Counted from the first letter of the stretch, positions 44,566 to 54,464 are shown. The stretch: 64,000 bases of DNA from CALLPQ01 sp964421675 (GCA_964421675.1 CAYQXV010000012.1:1-64000), one strand, 5' to 3'. Program-made: numbers and translations. The notes: generated from the sequence alone by a model not told the origin.

Positions 44566-45931
44566 TTATCCAGCTGCGGCAACCGGCTCGATGGGTTTGC
44601 GGTCAAGTGTGACACGGCGATTGCCGAATGCACTCTTTGCATCATCCCCCAGACCTTCGCGAGCTGCCGATTGCGCGCGTACCCGCCAAAACCGCATGAC
44701 CCGTTCTGCTGCTTCCTGCGGAATTTTCAAGTAGAGATCCAAAATTCTAAGGGCCCGAGATTGTTGATCTGTGGCTTTTTGTAAGCCGAAGATAATCTTT
44801 GCAAAGGTGGAGCGCTCAAGGCCCGCCGCGCGCGCGCAGATGGCAATACTTTCCCAGCTTTTATCTTGCAGAACCCGCGAGGCGGTTGAGGAATCAATGC
44901 CGGAATAATGGGCAAAGGCGAGCAAAAATTCTGTCGCGCGTTTTGTTTCAATGAGTTCTTTCAGAAGCGACTCATTAATCGCATTGGCACGCACCTTGTC
45001 ATTAATATAACGCTGCGCTTCTTGCACTTCCTGACGCACATCCGTTGAGGCAATTGTCAGAATTTTTTTGCGGTTCGATTTGATCGCTTGATCAATCAGC
45101 GTGGGGTCCAGTGTTTCTGAGCGTTTTAAAATTTCCTTTTTCAAGGCAGAAGAAACGAAGAAATACATCTGTGTCAGCAATTGCGGTGCGAGGTCGAACC
45201 GGCCCGCCATTGGCGCTTGAAGCTCGGGCAGATTGCGCGAATGCTCCACGAGTTTTTCCATCGTGCCATCGTGCATGCGCGCGCCTTTATTTTCGGCGAG
45301 CGATACGAGCACTTCTTTGTCACCGCGCGCAACGAGCGCTTCACTGACATTGGCAGAGACGGTTTGACGCCGTGCAATGGCGTTCATATGTGCCTGGCTG
45401 CGCTCTTTTACGATTTGAATGAGATCTTGTTCGGACAGCGCCGTTGAGCGGCGCAATATTGGTTCGGCAACAGAAATTTCATCGCGGGCAAGTTGGGTAA
45501 CCAGGCCACGCGGTGCGTTTTTTTCATCGGCAAGCTTTGAAGAAATTTCCTGACGCAATGCAAGTTCAACATTTTGCGTTACCCGGCTCATAATCACATC
45601 GAAATGCTGCATTTCAGCAGACGAATAGCGATCAGGTGCCGCCATAAAGACATCTGTAATCTCACGCAGAAGATCGCGGCGTTTATTACTGGAATCTTCC
45701 TGGGCAACTTCAATCAATTGCTTGAGACGTGAAGTTTGCGTAGCGTTGCCTGTCTTTNNNNNNNNNNNNNNNNNNNNNNNNNNNNNNNNNNNNNNNNNNN
45801 NNNNNNNNNNNNNNNNNNNNNNNNNNNNNNNNNNNNNNNNNNNNNNNNNNNNNNNNNGCGTTGCCTGTCTTTTCGGCGCCATTCTTTTGGCTACTCGTCT
45901 CTCTTTGTACGTCTTGCGATGTATTTGTCAT
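44566..45931 (-). CDS. DUF2336 domain protein (gap collapsed)
   Basis: 416 residues after collapsing 115 bp (the N run at 45758-45857 and a 15-bp duplicate). The collapsed N-terminus reads MTNTSQDVQRETSSQKNGAE then KTGNATQTSRLKQLIEVA, in one frame. The rest is a series of helical repeats with DUF2336 features (VFMAAPDRYSSAEMQHFDVIMSRV; LSEQDLIQIVKERSQAHMNAIA; LLAFAHYSGIDSSTASRVLQDKS). DUF2336 proteins are common in alphaproteobacteria and of unknown function; some resemble HEAT-like scaffolds. No membrane segment. The ATG at 45931 is chosen. Convergent with amiC. Confidence 0.85.
45758..45857. other. Artefactual scaffold gap with 15-bp duplicated flanks
   Basis: The 15 bases at 45743-45757 recur at 45858-45872. 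Collapsing restores an ATG-initiated frame for the DUF2336 gene. With only 15 bp of overlap this join is less certain than the 55-bp ones. Confidence 0.75.
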
Positions 45932-46208
45932 CACTTACCCCAGTTGGAGGCGTCTTTCATTTAGAATTCTGCCTCGGTCATTTTTACTGTTAGGGTCATC
46001 ATCAATTAAAACTGTAAAAAAAATGCCTTGGAAAAAACCCTCCTTGGTTAATCATTTGCCAAAAATATCGCTCATTTTTTTTCTATAAATCAGCCGATTC
46101 ATTGACAAAATCGCGCCGATGAAACTTAGCAAATGAGGCGAATTTTCTATGGATTGCACGAGATTGCTGGCCAACGGGGCTGAATTTTTGTACCGTAAAT
46201 TCCTAACA

Positions 46209-46973
46209 ATGAAGGGCTCGCTCATGCAAAATGCAATGACAATCAGAAAACCTGCAAAACACATTATGCAGCTGATATTTTGTATTTTCCTGATGGCGGG
46301 GTGTGAAACCTACGATTCTGTTGGCGGTCCCGATCTTGGCTCAATTGGGCCTAGAGGCGGTAAAAACTTTGCTGGAAACTCTGCGCTGGGCGATTCGCTC
46401 AATCGCGCGGACCGGGAAACATTAGAAATCACTGCTGTGCGCGTGCTTGAAGACGGCCCGCGCGGCGAACGCCAGGCATGGTCTGGTTCCAAAGCAAATG
46501 GGTCGTTTACGCCGGGTGCCTTTTATCTTGGCAATTTACTGCCCGATCCTGAAGCCATGATGAGCGCGCCAGCAGGGATAAATGCGGGATACGCGCTGGA
46601 AACCGAGCAGGGCGCGTTTGTTCTGGCGAAAAACTCAAATATCCGCACCGGCCCTTCAACCAATCATCGGGTCTTGGAAACGCTGCCTTCTGGCACCGGG
46701 GTCAATGGCGTTGGCCGGGTTGTCGGTGAAGACTGGATGCTGATCTCCATAGATGGGGATGTTCGTGGCTATGTTTTTGCGCCTTTGCTGGTTGAGGCTC
46801 CGGGAACCGGTGCGCTGGATTTGGCGGGCGGCCCGGTGCGCACCCCGCGATTGTGCCGCGAATTTACCCAGGAATTGACCATTGGGATCAGCCGCGACCG
46901 TTGGTCGGGTCTAGCGTGTAAATCGCGCGATGGATGGGAACTGTCGAATCGGCGTGGACCAACCTTACTTTAG
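46209..46973 (+). CDS. SH3-domain lipoprotein
   Basis: A 254-residue secreted lipoprotein. The signal LIFCIFLMAGC has a good lipobox (LMAGC). The mature protein has a Gly/Asn-rich stretch, then an SH3b domain (AKNSNIRTGPSTNHRVLETLPSGTGVNGVGRVVGEDWMLISIDGDVRGYVFAPLL) expected to bind peptidoglycan or partner peptides, and ends with a Cys-containing C-terminal region (LCREFTQEL...LACKSRDGWEL) that might form a disulfide. Alternative starts are the ATGs at 46149 and 46224. Function unknown; envelope maintenance is likely. The 280 bp after it hold no gene. Confidence 0.8.
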   Translation: MKGSLMQNAMTIRKPAKHIMQLIFCIFLMAGCETYDSVGGPDLGSIGPRGGKNFAGNSALGDSLNRADRETLEITAVRVLEDGPRGERQAWSGSKANGSFTPGAFYLGNLLPDPEAMMSAPAGINAGYALETEQGAFVLAKNSNIRTGPSTNHRVLETLPSGTGVNGVGRVVGEDWMLISIDGDVRGYVFAPLLVEAPGTGALDLAGGPVRTPRLCREFTQELTIGISRDRWSGLACKSRDGWELSNRRGPTLL

Positions 46974-47253
46974 GACCCAACGCTCCCATAGAGAGTGCTT
47001 TGACGGGCTAAGCCGAATCCATAGAGATTTTAGCATTTTCTGCTCATTTGAGTATGCCCTGATATTGGCCAAAATTGTGAGGCATTGGGGCCGGAACCCG
47101 TCAATTTGCCGGGAAAATAGCCTTGAAAGCCCAATTACTTCCCGATTACGGGCGAATCCTGGCGAATTGTCGTGCCGGGGCAATTGCAATTTCGCCCCAT
47201 TTTGGGTTCAATTAACAAAATGGTCATTTATTTTTTCTGCAGAGAGGCGTGTC
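46974..47253. other. Intergenic region, nothing recognised
   Basis: 280 bp between the SH3 lipoprotein and the YbjN-like gene. It contains a TTTGCCGGGAAAA half-site-like run near 47107 and a GAATC, but no gene and no clear promoter box. Confidence 0.4.
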
Positions 47254-47772
47254 ATGATTGCACAAAACCAATATTTACGGAGCCAACCCTTAGGCGTCCT
47301 AAATTTCGCGGCCATTCGATATTTTACCTTAGCGGTCATCGGTACGGTTTTCATGATGAGCGGGGCCGTATTCCCCCAAGCCCATGCGGCTGGCGTGTCA
47401 AAGAATCAGCTTGAAGACATTCTCTCCGAGCAGGGATATGCAGTGCGGGATTTCGATGCCAGTTCTGTGGCGGTCGTGGTTGGCGATCATGTTGTGCTGG
47501 TCGGACTGCAAGGCCCTGATGGCGATATCACCTATATTACCTATATAAACGGCGTTTCCGTTGACATGCTGGGCTATGAGTTCCTGAGCAAGTTTAACAG
47601 TGAGGTCAAATTTGGCCGCGCCTATGTGGACCGTGACGGCGATATTGCGATCCAAATGGACCGCAACGCGGCAGGCGGTGTTTCGGCTGAGAATATCGAA
47701 TCAGATTTTGATGTCTTTCTCATCCTCATTTCGAAATTTTTAGAGGACGTGGAAAGAATCCAACTCACCTAG
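47254..47772 (+). CDS. Exported YbjN-domain-like protein
   Basis: A 172-residue protein with a signal peptide (YFTLAVIGTVFMMSGAVFPQAHA, cleavage near residue 45). The mature domain resembles the YbjN / type III chaperone-like fold: VSKNQLEDILSEQGYAVRDFDASSVAVVVGDHVVLVGLQGPDGDITYITYINGVSVDMLGYEFLSKFN then a strand-rich part and a final helix (VFLILISKFLEDVERI). YbjN-fold proteins are usually cytoplasmic chaperone-like; an exported form is less common, so function is unclear. The assignment is from pattern only. Confidence 0.6.
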   Translation: MIAQNQYLRSQPLGVLNFAAIRYFTLAVIGTVFMMSGAVFPQAHAAGVSKNQLEDILSEQGYAVRDFDASSVAVVVGDHVVLVGLQGPDGDITYITYINGVSVDMLGYEFLSKFNSEVKFGRAYVDRDGDIAIQMDRNAAGGVSAENIESDFDVFLILISKFLEDVERIQLT

Positions 47773-48081
47773 TGGGCGGCACCGTTTGGAGCGTTTTGAA
47801 CGAGGGTCAAAGTTACCAGCACAATGGTCAAGAAAATTCCTCTAGATTTTTTGCATTCATTGGCCAATCGCAATACGGTTATATTCGAATCAGATGTGCT
47901 TGCGTGTCAGTTTGCAGGCGTTACCATCAATAGACTGCTCGGCCGGTATTCATGAGTATTCGTGCCGGATAAAAATCGGGGGGCATGCATGCGTTCGCGC
48001 AATGTCCTTTGGCAATGCCATCAAATCTCTTTTCGTGGATATGAAATCGGGAAATGAGATAAACGGCAGGGAATAGGGAAT
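47773..48081. other. Leader of the cold-shock gene; no gene seen
   Basis: 309 bp between the YbjN-like gene and the cold-shock gene. No supported ORF. Cold-shock mRNAs often carry long structured leaders, and the GGTATTCATGAGTATTCGTGCC stretch near 47944-47965 has internal repeats; nothing firmer can be said. Confidence 0.35.
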
Positions 48082-48654
48082 ATGAGCGACAATCGGGGCA
48101 ATGCAGATCATATTAGCGAAGGTGCTGATGCCGGTGGATCTGCAGATCAAGCTGAAGACAAATTTATTATTAAAGGCGTCCTGAAATGGTTTGACCCGGC
48201 CAAGGGGTATGGGTTTATTATTTCTGAAGATGGTGAGGGCGATATTCTCATTCATTCGTCATGTTTGAAGGATATTGGTTTGTCTACGGCCCGTGAAGGC
48301 TCAACCATCGATTGTGAAGTTGTTAAACGTAGCAAAGGGATGCAAGCGCTCCGTATTCTGAATATTGACGATTCAACGGCTGCCCCTTTAACGTCGATGG
48401 TGGATCCAGATATGGTTGATCATCAAACCCCTGCCGGCAATTTCTTTAGTGCCGAAGTGAAGTGGTTTAATCGCGCAAAAGGGTTTGGTTTTCTTACGCG
48501 CGGTGACGGTACCGAAGATATTTTTGTGCATATGGAAACTCTGCGGCGTTGCGGCATGGGGGAACTTGTGACCGGGCAACGCGTGAAAGTCTCGTTTGCC
48601 TCCGGCGGCAAGGGCTTGCTTGCCATTGAATTGCGCCCTGAAGCGCAAAACTAA
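48082..48654 (+). CDS. Double cold-shock-domain protein
   Basis: A 190-residue nucleic-acid chaperone with two CSDs, as in alphaproteobacterial CspA/CspD-like proteins. The first is VLKWFDPAKGYGFIISEDGEGDILIHSSCL and the second AEVKWFNRAKGFGFLTRGDGTEDIFVHMETLRR; both keep the RNP1 (KGxGF) and RNP2 (DIxxH) motifs. About 28 residues of acidic tail precede CSD1 and a 35-residue linker joins them. Such double-CSD proteins are induced in stationary phase in Caulobacter. Its start ATG (48082) follows GGGAATAGGG. Confidence 0.93.
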   Translation: MSDNRGNADHISEGADAGGSADQAEDKFIIKGVLKWFDPAKGYGFIISEDGEGDILIHSSCLKDIGLSTAREGSTIDCEVVKRSKGMQALRILNIDDSTAAPLTSMVDPDMVDHQTPAGNFFSAEVKWFNRAKGFGFLTRGDGTEDIFVHMETLRRCGMGELVTGQRVKVSFASGGKGLLAIELRPEAQN

Positions 48655-48750
48655 CCTTCTTAATGATAATTGTGATTAGCTAACGGATCATTGCTTGATC
48701 AGGAATCAATGCGTGTATCGGCGTGTTTTTCGCAGCGCTTATGGGCGAGC

Positions 48751-49956
48751 TTAGTCCGTCAATTTAAAATCATGATCTTTGACCGGATTCCCTGAGGCGA
48801 GATTGCCGGAAGCGAGATTGCTTGTAGGCAGCGGCGATAATGCAGATAGTGATCCGCGTTTTTGGAAATAAATTTTTCGCGCGAGAGCCCGCATAGGCGG
48901 GGTAAACAAGGTTGCATTCAAGATTGCATTATGGGGCGCGATTGACCAAAGGCGGCGCAATGCAACTTTTCGCGAAAAGGTTGGATAGGCTTTGGCCATC
49001 GCAAATCCCGGATCAGCGCCTCCATCAAGAAGATAGTCAGCAATCGAAAACGCGGCTTTGCGCCCATATTGAAACGCAAGTCGAATGCCGCCCGCGGTTA
49101 GCGGGGAGACAAGCCCGGCCGCATCGCCCGTTAACAAGACGCGGTGGGTCGAAAGCGGGTAAACCAGCCCCCCGCAAGGGATCGGTCCGGAACGTCGATT
49201 ACGTTCTTTCAGATCAAGCATGCCGGGAAATGCGGGATGGATGCGCGATAAAAAGCGATTGTAGTCGGGCTTGCGATCACGGCCCATCAGGGTCGGCGAT
49301 ACGGCAAGACCGATCTGCGTCATGTCAACGCCCGGCACCACCCAGCCAAGATAGCCAGGGGCAAGGTCGCTATCGACAAAACAGTGCAGAAAGTCCTGAT
49401 CAAGACCATCAAAGGGCTCATACTCGGTTTCCAGGCCAACCAGAAACTCGGTATTGAGACCAAGACCGAAATGTTTGGCAACTTGGGATTTGGCACCATC
49501 CGCACCAAGACAATAACGTGCGGTAATTCCTAAATCATGAAATCGGACTACCGAATTATCATGACTGGCTCCGGTAAATCTGGTGCCAAATAAAAGGTCA
49601 ACACCGGCCCGGGCGGCTTCGCGTGCGAGCCAGCGCATCAGGGCTGCGGTATCGGTTGCTAAAAAATAATATCCCGGCGCATCGAGGTCGATAGATTTTC
49701 CGTTGGGGGCGTATAGGCGCACGCTGGAAATTTTTCGCGTCAGACTAGAGGGAATGTCTGTTTCTTCTGCGGCTTCTTTGACAATGATGCCTGTGGTGCG
49801 TACCCGCGCGCCAGGTTCTTTTTTGGCATCGAGCACGGCAACTTTCAGTCCCCGGTGCGCGGCGGTTCGCGCTGCGACGAGACCGGCAAAACTCGCCCCG
49901 ACAACCACGAGATCATAATCGGCCGGTTCATTGTGAGTGGCGGAATTGGTGTGCAT
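48751..49956 (-). CDS. FAD-dependent geranylgeranyl-reductase-like oxidoreductase
   Basis: A 401-residue flavoprotein of the geranylgeranyl reductase / PHBH-type family. The FAD-binding N-terminus is YDLVVVGASFAGLVAARTAAHRGLKVAVLDAKKEPGARVRTTG, with Ala in place of the usual second Gly. The second FAD motif is VLLTGDAAGLVSPLTAGGIRLAFQYGRKAA. It may reduce polyprenyl chains or oxidise an aromatic or lipid substrate. A 15-bp DNA duplication near the C-terminus gives SNLASGNLASGN. No biosynthetic neighbours help. It is transcribed alone. Confidence 0.8.
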   Translation of the reverse strand: MHTNSATHNEPADYDLVVVGASFAGLVAARTAAHRGLKVAVLDAKKEPGARVRTTGIIVKEAAEETDIPSSLTRKISSVRLYAPNGKSIDLDAPGYYFLATDTAALMRWLAREAARAGVDLLFGTRFTGASHDNSVVRFHDLGITARYCLGADGAKSQVAKHFGLGLNTEFLVGLETEYEPFDGLDQDFLHCFVDSDLAPGYLGWVVPGVDMTQIGLAVSPTLMGRDRKPDYNRFLSRIHPAFPGMLDLKERNRRSGPIPCGGLVYPLSTHRVLLTGDAAGLVSPLTAGGIRLAFQYGRKAAFSIADYLLDGGADPGFAMAKAYPTFSRKVALRRLWSIAPHNAILNATLFTPPMRALARKIYFQKRGSLSALSPLPTSNLASGNLASGNPVKDHDFKLTD

Positions 49957-50128
49957 GGCGAGCGTCCCCTTTTGTGATGAAATGCTTAGGTGTGCGCTAA
50001 ATATGGCAACGCCAAGGCTCCTAAAGGGCCAAGGCGGGATAAATGGTTAACGAGGCGGGGGGAATTTAGGGGTGGTGGCTCAATTCTTGCTTTTTACTGG
50101 ATGGGTTCGTGTGTTTTGAAGGTGTTTG

Positions 50129-50581
50129 GTGGAAATACTGTCACAAATAACCACAACAGACGTCGTTTTGGCGGCGATCTGCATCGCAATTGGTCTTGCC
50201 ATTGGTTGGGCCATTTGGGGTGGGCAGGCGCGCGAAATTGCGCAGTTGGAGGACTCGCTGACGGTGATGCGCGCGCACGCGCGCCGCGATTTGCAGGCCC
50301 CATCATCAGAGCCTGTGTCATCAGGGGCTGTCGAAAAGATCTGGCTCGCTGATAATCCCGGCGATCTGTCGATAGATGCTTCCGTGGATAAGGCCGAAAC
50401 TGTTAGTAAGGTGGGTGCTCTTGAGCACGAGATGGATCAGCTAAAAGCGGTCTATCTGGACAGTTTGGTCGATATTGATCGCCTTAAAGAACATTTGGAT
50501 GAAAGCGATTTCGCCTTAAAGAAAGCCAACGGGCAGCTTTCGCTTTTGCTTCGTGATTTAGACTCCAAGTGTAAGCGTTAA
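50129..50581 (+). CDS. Membrane-anchored coiled-coil protein
   Basis: A 150-residue protein starting at GTG 50129 (GAAGGTG ribosome site just upstream). One N-terminal membrane helix (VVLAAICIAIGLAIGWAIWGG) precedes a coiled coil broken by a Ser/Pro linker (REIAQLEDSLTVMRAHARRDL; HEMDQLKAVYLDSLVDIDRLKEHLDESDFALKKANGQLSLLLRDLD). No known family recognised. Its stop overlaps the stop of the convergent MFS gene by 4 bases. Confidence 0.65.
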   Translation: MEILSQITTTDVVLAAICIAIGLAIGWAIWGGQAREIAQLEDSLTVMRAHARRDLQAPSSEPVSSGAVEKIWLADNPGDLSIDASVDKAETVSKVGALEHEMDQLKAVYLDSLVDIDRLKEHLDESDFALKKANGQLSLLLRDLDSKCKR

Positions 50582-51903
50582 CCGCTCGCGGGGGGGCCGG
50601 GCGCGGTTTCCTCGCGCGGTTTCGCAATCCGTTTAAAGGCCATTGCCATGGGGATTGCGGATATCAGCACCAATAAAAATCCTAGTAAAAACGCAGCGCC
50701 CGGAAAGTAGACCGGTGCGCTTTCAACGGTAAATGCTGAAAACACGCTGGTCATGATCAGCGGGCCAAAAATCATCGCAAGGCTCATCATGCTTGCGATG
50801 GCCCCTTGAAGTTCGCCTTGGGCATCGTCGGGAATTGTACGTGTCATGATGCCTTGCAGGGCAGGGCGCAAAATGCCTGCCAATGCGCCGAAAGCGATAA
50901 TGAAATAAATCATCCATTCCATCGAAACGAATGCATAGGCCAAATAGGTAACCGCCGTTATTGATACCCCCATGACCACCGCGCGACGCTCGCCTATTCT
51001 TGGCAAGATCAACCGGATCAAGCCGCCCTCAACAATCGCCGCGCTTATACCGACCGCCATTAAGGAATAACCGATTTGCGCAGGCGTCCAGGAGAATTTC
51101 TCAATTCCGTACCAGGACCATGTGGACTGTAAAGCAAAATGGGCAAGCTGCATCAATAAGCTTGCGATCAAGATTGGCAGCATGACCGGATATTTGCGCA
51201 GTTGCAGCAAATTGCCGACGGGGTTTGCGCGCTTAATATCAAATTTTCTGCGTTTTTCTGGCGCGAGTGTTTCTGGCAAAACAAAAAAGGAATAGACAAA
51301 ATTTATGAAGGCGAGAGCAGAGGCGGCGAAAAATGGCGCGCGTGGTCCGAATTGATCGCCAATGATCCCGCCAATTCCAGGCCCAATAATAAAACCAATG
51401 CCAAACGCAGCGCCTAACATGCCGAACCGCATTGGGCGCTTATCTGGCGGTGTTGAATCGGCAATATAGGCATTTGCCGTTGCATAGGTTGCTGCGAACG
51501 CACCAGAAAAAACCCTGCCGATAAATAAAACCAAATAGATTTTCGCCAATCCCATAATCAGAAAGTCGATGGCGTAGCCAAGCAGCGATAATAAGATAAT
51601 CGGACGGCGTCCAAACCGATCCGACAATCCGCCAATAATGGGTGAGCTGACAAATTGTATTAGGGCAAAGACGGTTAACAAGATCCCGCCATAAGGTGCG
51701 GCCTCCGCATGGGATAGCCCCGTTACATCCGCAATCATGGCAGGCATGACCGGGATAATGATGCCAAATCCAATAATATCGATCAGTACCGTGAAGAAAA
51801 TTGCCGTAAAGGCAAGTTTACCGCCATCAACATATTGTTGGGTATCAGGATTGCTCGATGCGTTTTCGTCAGGGTTTGATGCCTGATCGGTATTTTGTGT
51901 CAT
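50578..51903 (-). CDS. MFS transporter of the TetA-like (TCR) type
   Basis: A 441-residue, 12-helix major facilitator antiporter. The N-terminal tail is Asn/Gln-rich; helix 1 is FTAIFFTVLIDIIGFGIIIPVMP. The loop 2-3 motif GLSDRFGRRPIIL is exactly the MFS signature, with the antiporter motif GAAFGIGFIIGPGIGGIIGD in helix 5. This class exports tetracycline or related drugs by proton exchange; the actual substrate is unknown. Followed by the CorC-like gene upstream in the same direction, 11 bp apart, so possibly one operon. Confidence 0.88.
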   Translation of the reverse strand: MTQNTDQASNPDENASSNPDTQQYVDGGKLAFTAIFFTVLIDIIGFGIIIPVMPAMIADVTGLSHAEAAPYGGILLTVFALIQFVSSPIIGGLSDRFGRRPIILLSLLGYAIDFLIMGLAKIYLVLFIGRVFSGAFAATYATANAYIADSTPPDKRPMRFGMLGAAFGIGFIIGPGIGGIIGDQFGPRAPFFAASALAFINFVYSFFVLPETLAPEKRRKFDIKRANPVGNLLQLRKYPVMLPILIASLLMQLAHFALQSTWSWYGIEKFSWTPAQIGYSLMAVGISAAIVEGGLIRLILPRIGERRAVVMGVSITAVTYLAYAFVSMEWMIYFIIAFGALAGILRPALQGIMTRTIPDDAQGELQGAIASMMSLAMIFGPLIMTSVFSAFTVESAPVYFPGAAFLLGFLLVLISAIPMAMAFKRIAKPREETAPGPPASG

Positions 51904-51914
51904 TGACCAGGCTT

Positions 51915-53210
51915 TCAGGATTGATCATCAGGTGAGGATAGCGACTGGTCGTTTGACGCCTTGTCAGTACCGACGGGGTGTAGCGGGGTGATTTTAATGC
52001 CGGTGATGGCATTGCGCCGTCGGCGTAGCACATGGAACCGGAAATTGTGAAATGCAAAGGTTTGCCCAATATCGGGGATGGTTTGGGCTTCATGGATAAT
52101 CAGACCGGCAATGGTGACGGCTTCTTCATCGGGTAAGTCCCAATCCATCACACGGTTAAGGTCGCGAATAGTGACATCACCGTCTGCGTGGACGGAGCCG
52201 TCGCTTTGGGGCCGCACGCCTTGAACGGGGCTGTCATATTCATCTTCAATCTCGCCAACAATTTCTTCGAGAATATCTTCAAGCGTAACGAGACCCTGAA
52301 GCGCGCCATATTCGTCAACAACGAGGGCAAAATGTTCTTGCTTTACGCGGAAGCGATCGAGCTGTTCGGACAGGGTTGTGGTCTCTGGAATGAAATAGGG
52401 CGCACGGGCAATCGAGGCGATATCAAGGGCCTGTTGATCCCCGTCATTTTCCCAAAGCGCGCGAGAGAGATCTTTGGCGTGAAGGACGCCAATAATATTG
52501 TCGGGATCGTCGCGGAAGACGGGAATGCGCGTATAGGTGCTGTGCAGGGATTGATCGACGATTGAGTCGAGCGGTGCCGCCGCATCAATCATTTCCACGG
52601 ATTTGCGGTGGATCATGACTTCTTCAATGCGAATTTCTTCCAGTTCCAACGCACCGCGAATTAAGTCGCGCGATTCTTTGTCCAACCGGTCCTCTTTATG
52701 GTGCAGATCAATCGCGCCGCGTAACTCATCACTTGCCGTTAACACCGCATCGCCAGCTTTAATATCAATGCCGAAGAGATATAGGACGCTGCGCACGATC
52801 ATCTGAACAATATTGATGATCGGGGCAAGCAGCAAAACCACAATGCGCATGATCGGCGCAACCGCCATCGCAAAGCTGTCCGCTCTGGCATAGGCGAGGG
52901 TTTTTGGTAAAACTTCAGCAAACATGACAACAAGCGCGGTCATCACAATGGTCGCCCAGATGACGCCGCTCTCCCCAAACAATTGCACAAAGACGGTTGC
53001 CGTTAAGGTGGAGGCGAGGATATTGACCAGATTATTCCCAAGTAAAATCCCGCCAATCAACCGTTCGGGCTGATTGATCAACTCGTTGACGGTTTTTGCT
53101 TTTGGGTCTCCGTCACTTTCCAGCTTATGCATGCGCGCGCGCGATATGGCGGTCAGCGCGGTTTCTGAACCAGAGAAAAACGCAGAAATGCTCAGGAGGA
53201 ACAAAACAAA
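51915..53210 (-). CDS. CNNM/HlyC-CorC family protein (5' end in gap)
   Basis: 431 residues are visible of a membrane protein with CNNM (DUF21), CBS-pair and CorC-C domains. The first membrane helix starts at the gap edge (FLLSISAFFSGSETALTAISRARMHKLESDG is the family's first conserved block), so only the first few residues and the start are missing. The CBS pair includes IPVFRDDPDNIIGVLHAKDL and FALVVDEYGALQGLVTLEDILEEIVGEIEDEYD, the CorC signature. The C-terminal transporter-associated domain (VHADGDVTIRDLNRVMDWDLPDEEAVTIAGLIIHEAQTIPDIGQTF) is complete. Members are linked to Mg2+/Co2+ transport or efflux. Confidence 0.94.
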   Translation of the reverse strand, partial: FVLFLLSISAFFSGSETALTAISRARMHKLESDGDPKAKTVNELINQPERLIGGILLGNNLVNILASTLTATVFVQLFGESGVIWATIVMTALVVMFAEVLPKTLAYARADSFAMAVAPIMRIVVLLLAPIINIVQMIVRSVLYLFGIDIKAGDAVLTASDELRGAIDLHHKEDRLDKESRDLIRGALELEEIRIEEVMIHRKSVEMIDAAAPLDSIVDQSLHSTYTRIPVFRDDPDNIIGVLHAKDLSRALWENDGDQQALDIASIARAPYFIPETTTLSEQLDRFRVKQEHFALVVDEYGALQGLVTLEDILEEIVGEIEDEYDSPVQGVRPQSDGSVHADGDVTIRDLNRVMDWDLPDEEAVTIAGLIIHEAQTIPDIGQTFAFHNFRFHVLRRRRNAITGIKITPLHPVGTDKASNDQSLSSPDDQS

Positions 53211-53310
53211 NNNNNNNNNNNNNNNNNNNNNNNNNNNNNNNNNNNNNNNNNNNNNNNNNNNNNNNNNNNNNNNNNNNNNNNNNNNNNNNNNNNNNNNNNN
53301 NNNNNNNNNN
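53211..53310. other. Scaffold gap of 100 N between aroB and the CorC gene (no flank overlap)
   Basis: The flanks share no sequence. The missing bases include the 5' end of the CorC-type gene and the aroB-CorC intergenic DNA. The right flank starts only 5 bp beyond the aroB stop (53316-53318). Confidence 0.9.
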
Positions 53311-53315
53311 TACGT

Positions 53316-54464
53316 TTACGGGGTCTGCACGGATGTCAGATGTCGGTGCCAGAATTGATGCATGTCATCGCTCGATATATCGCGGACAATCTGGCTTGCT
53401 CCGATTGCTGTTGGTAATATCAGCGTCAGCTGTCCATCTTCGACTTTCTTATCCTGCATCATCAGGGAAACCAAATTTTCTGCACGCAAATCGGAAATGT
53501 CTGGAAGCTCGCTAAGCGTGCTTGGCAATCCGGCAGTTTTTAAATGGGCAATAAGCTGTTGGCAGTCTTGCGCGCTGACCATTTGCCGGTGCGCCGCAAA
53601 ATCATAGGCCAGCGCCATGCCGATTGCGACGCCTTCGCCGTGCAATAGGCGGCCATCATAGCCAAAATGGGCTTCAAGAGCATGCCCGAATGTGTGGCCA
53701 AGATTGAGCAATGCGCGCTCGCCGCGCTCGCGTTCATCGGCAATCACAATCCGGGCTTTCATGGCGCATGAATGGGCGATGGCATGGGAGGCCGCCTCGG
53801 CATCTAGCGACAATATTTTTTGCCCATTATCTTCAAGCCAGCTGAAAAATTCTGCGTCCCCCAGCAGGCCATATTTGACAATCTCCGCATACCCAGCGCG
53901 CCGCTCTCGGTCCGGAAGCGTGTCGAGCGCGGTTACATCTGCAAGAACGAGATCAGGTTGATAAAATGCGCCAATCAGGTTTTTGCCATGCTCGCTATTA
54001 ATGCCGGTCTTTCCGCCCACAGAACTATCAACCTGCGCCAATAAGCTGGTGGGAAATTGCACAAAATGACAGCCCCGGCGCAGAACCGATGCCGCAAAGC
54101 CGGTAATGTCTCCAATGACACCGCCGCCAAGAGCGATGAGTGTGTCGCGCCGTTCAACACCGGCGGCCAGCAAATCGCTCAGCAATGTCTGGAACTGCGA
54201 AAAGCTTTTTGTGGCCTCGCCCGCAGGCAGAGTTATCAGATGATAATCAATGGCATTTGCTTCGAGATTTTTACGCAGCCGGGGCCATTGCGCCTTGGCG
54301 ACATTTTCATCGGTAATCACGCTCACGCGCGGGCGCGCTAAAAGGGGTGCAAGATGAGCTGCTGCGTTATCGAGAAGGCCGGTGCCAATAATAATATCAT
54401 AGCTATGCTGATTATCGGGGTTTGGCAGCGTGACACTTACGTTGCGAGCGGGAGGAGGGGTCAT
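53316..54464 (-). CDS. aroB: 3-dehydroquinate synthase
   Basis: A 382-residue NAD- and metal-dependent enzyme of the shikimate pathway (DAHP to 3-dehydroquinate). NAD-binding GGGVIGDITGFAASVLRRG, the substrate loop FPTSLLAQVDSSVGGKTGINSEHGKNLIGAF, and metal ligands in EIVKYGLLGD and LLNLGHTFGHALEAHFGYD / LLHGEGVAIGMALA are intact. Its start overlaps the aroK stop by 4 bases (ATGA), so the two are translationally coupled. Confidence 0.97.
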   Translation of the reverse strand: MTPPPARNVSVTLPNPDNQHSYDIIIGTGLLDNAAAHLAPLLARPRVSVITDENVAKAQWPRLRKNLEANAIDYHLITLPAGEATKSFSQFQTLLSDLLAAGVERRDTLIALGGGVIGDITGFAASVLRRGCHFVQFPTSLLAQVDSSVGGKTGINSEHGKNLIGAFYQPDLVLADVTALDTLPDRERRAGYAEIVKYGLLGDAEFFSWLEDNGQKILSLDAEAASHAIAHSCAMKARIVIADERERGERALLNLGHTFGHALEAHFGYDGRLLHGEGVAIGMALAYDFAAHRQMVSAQDCQQLIAHLKTAGLPSTLSELPDISDLRAENLVSLMMQDKKVEDGQLTLILPTAIGASQIVRDISSDDMHQFWHRHLTSVQTP

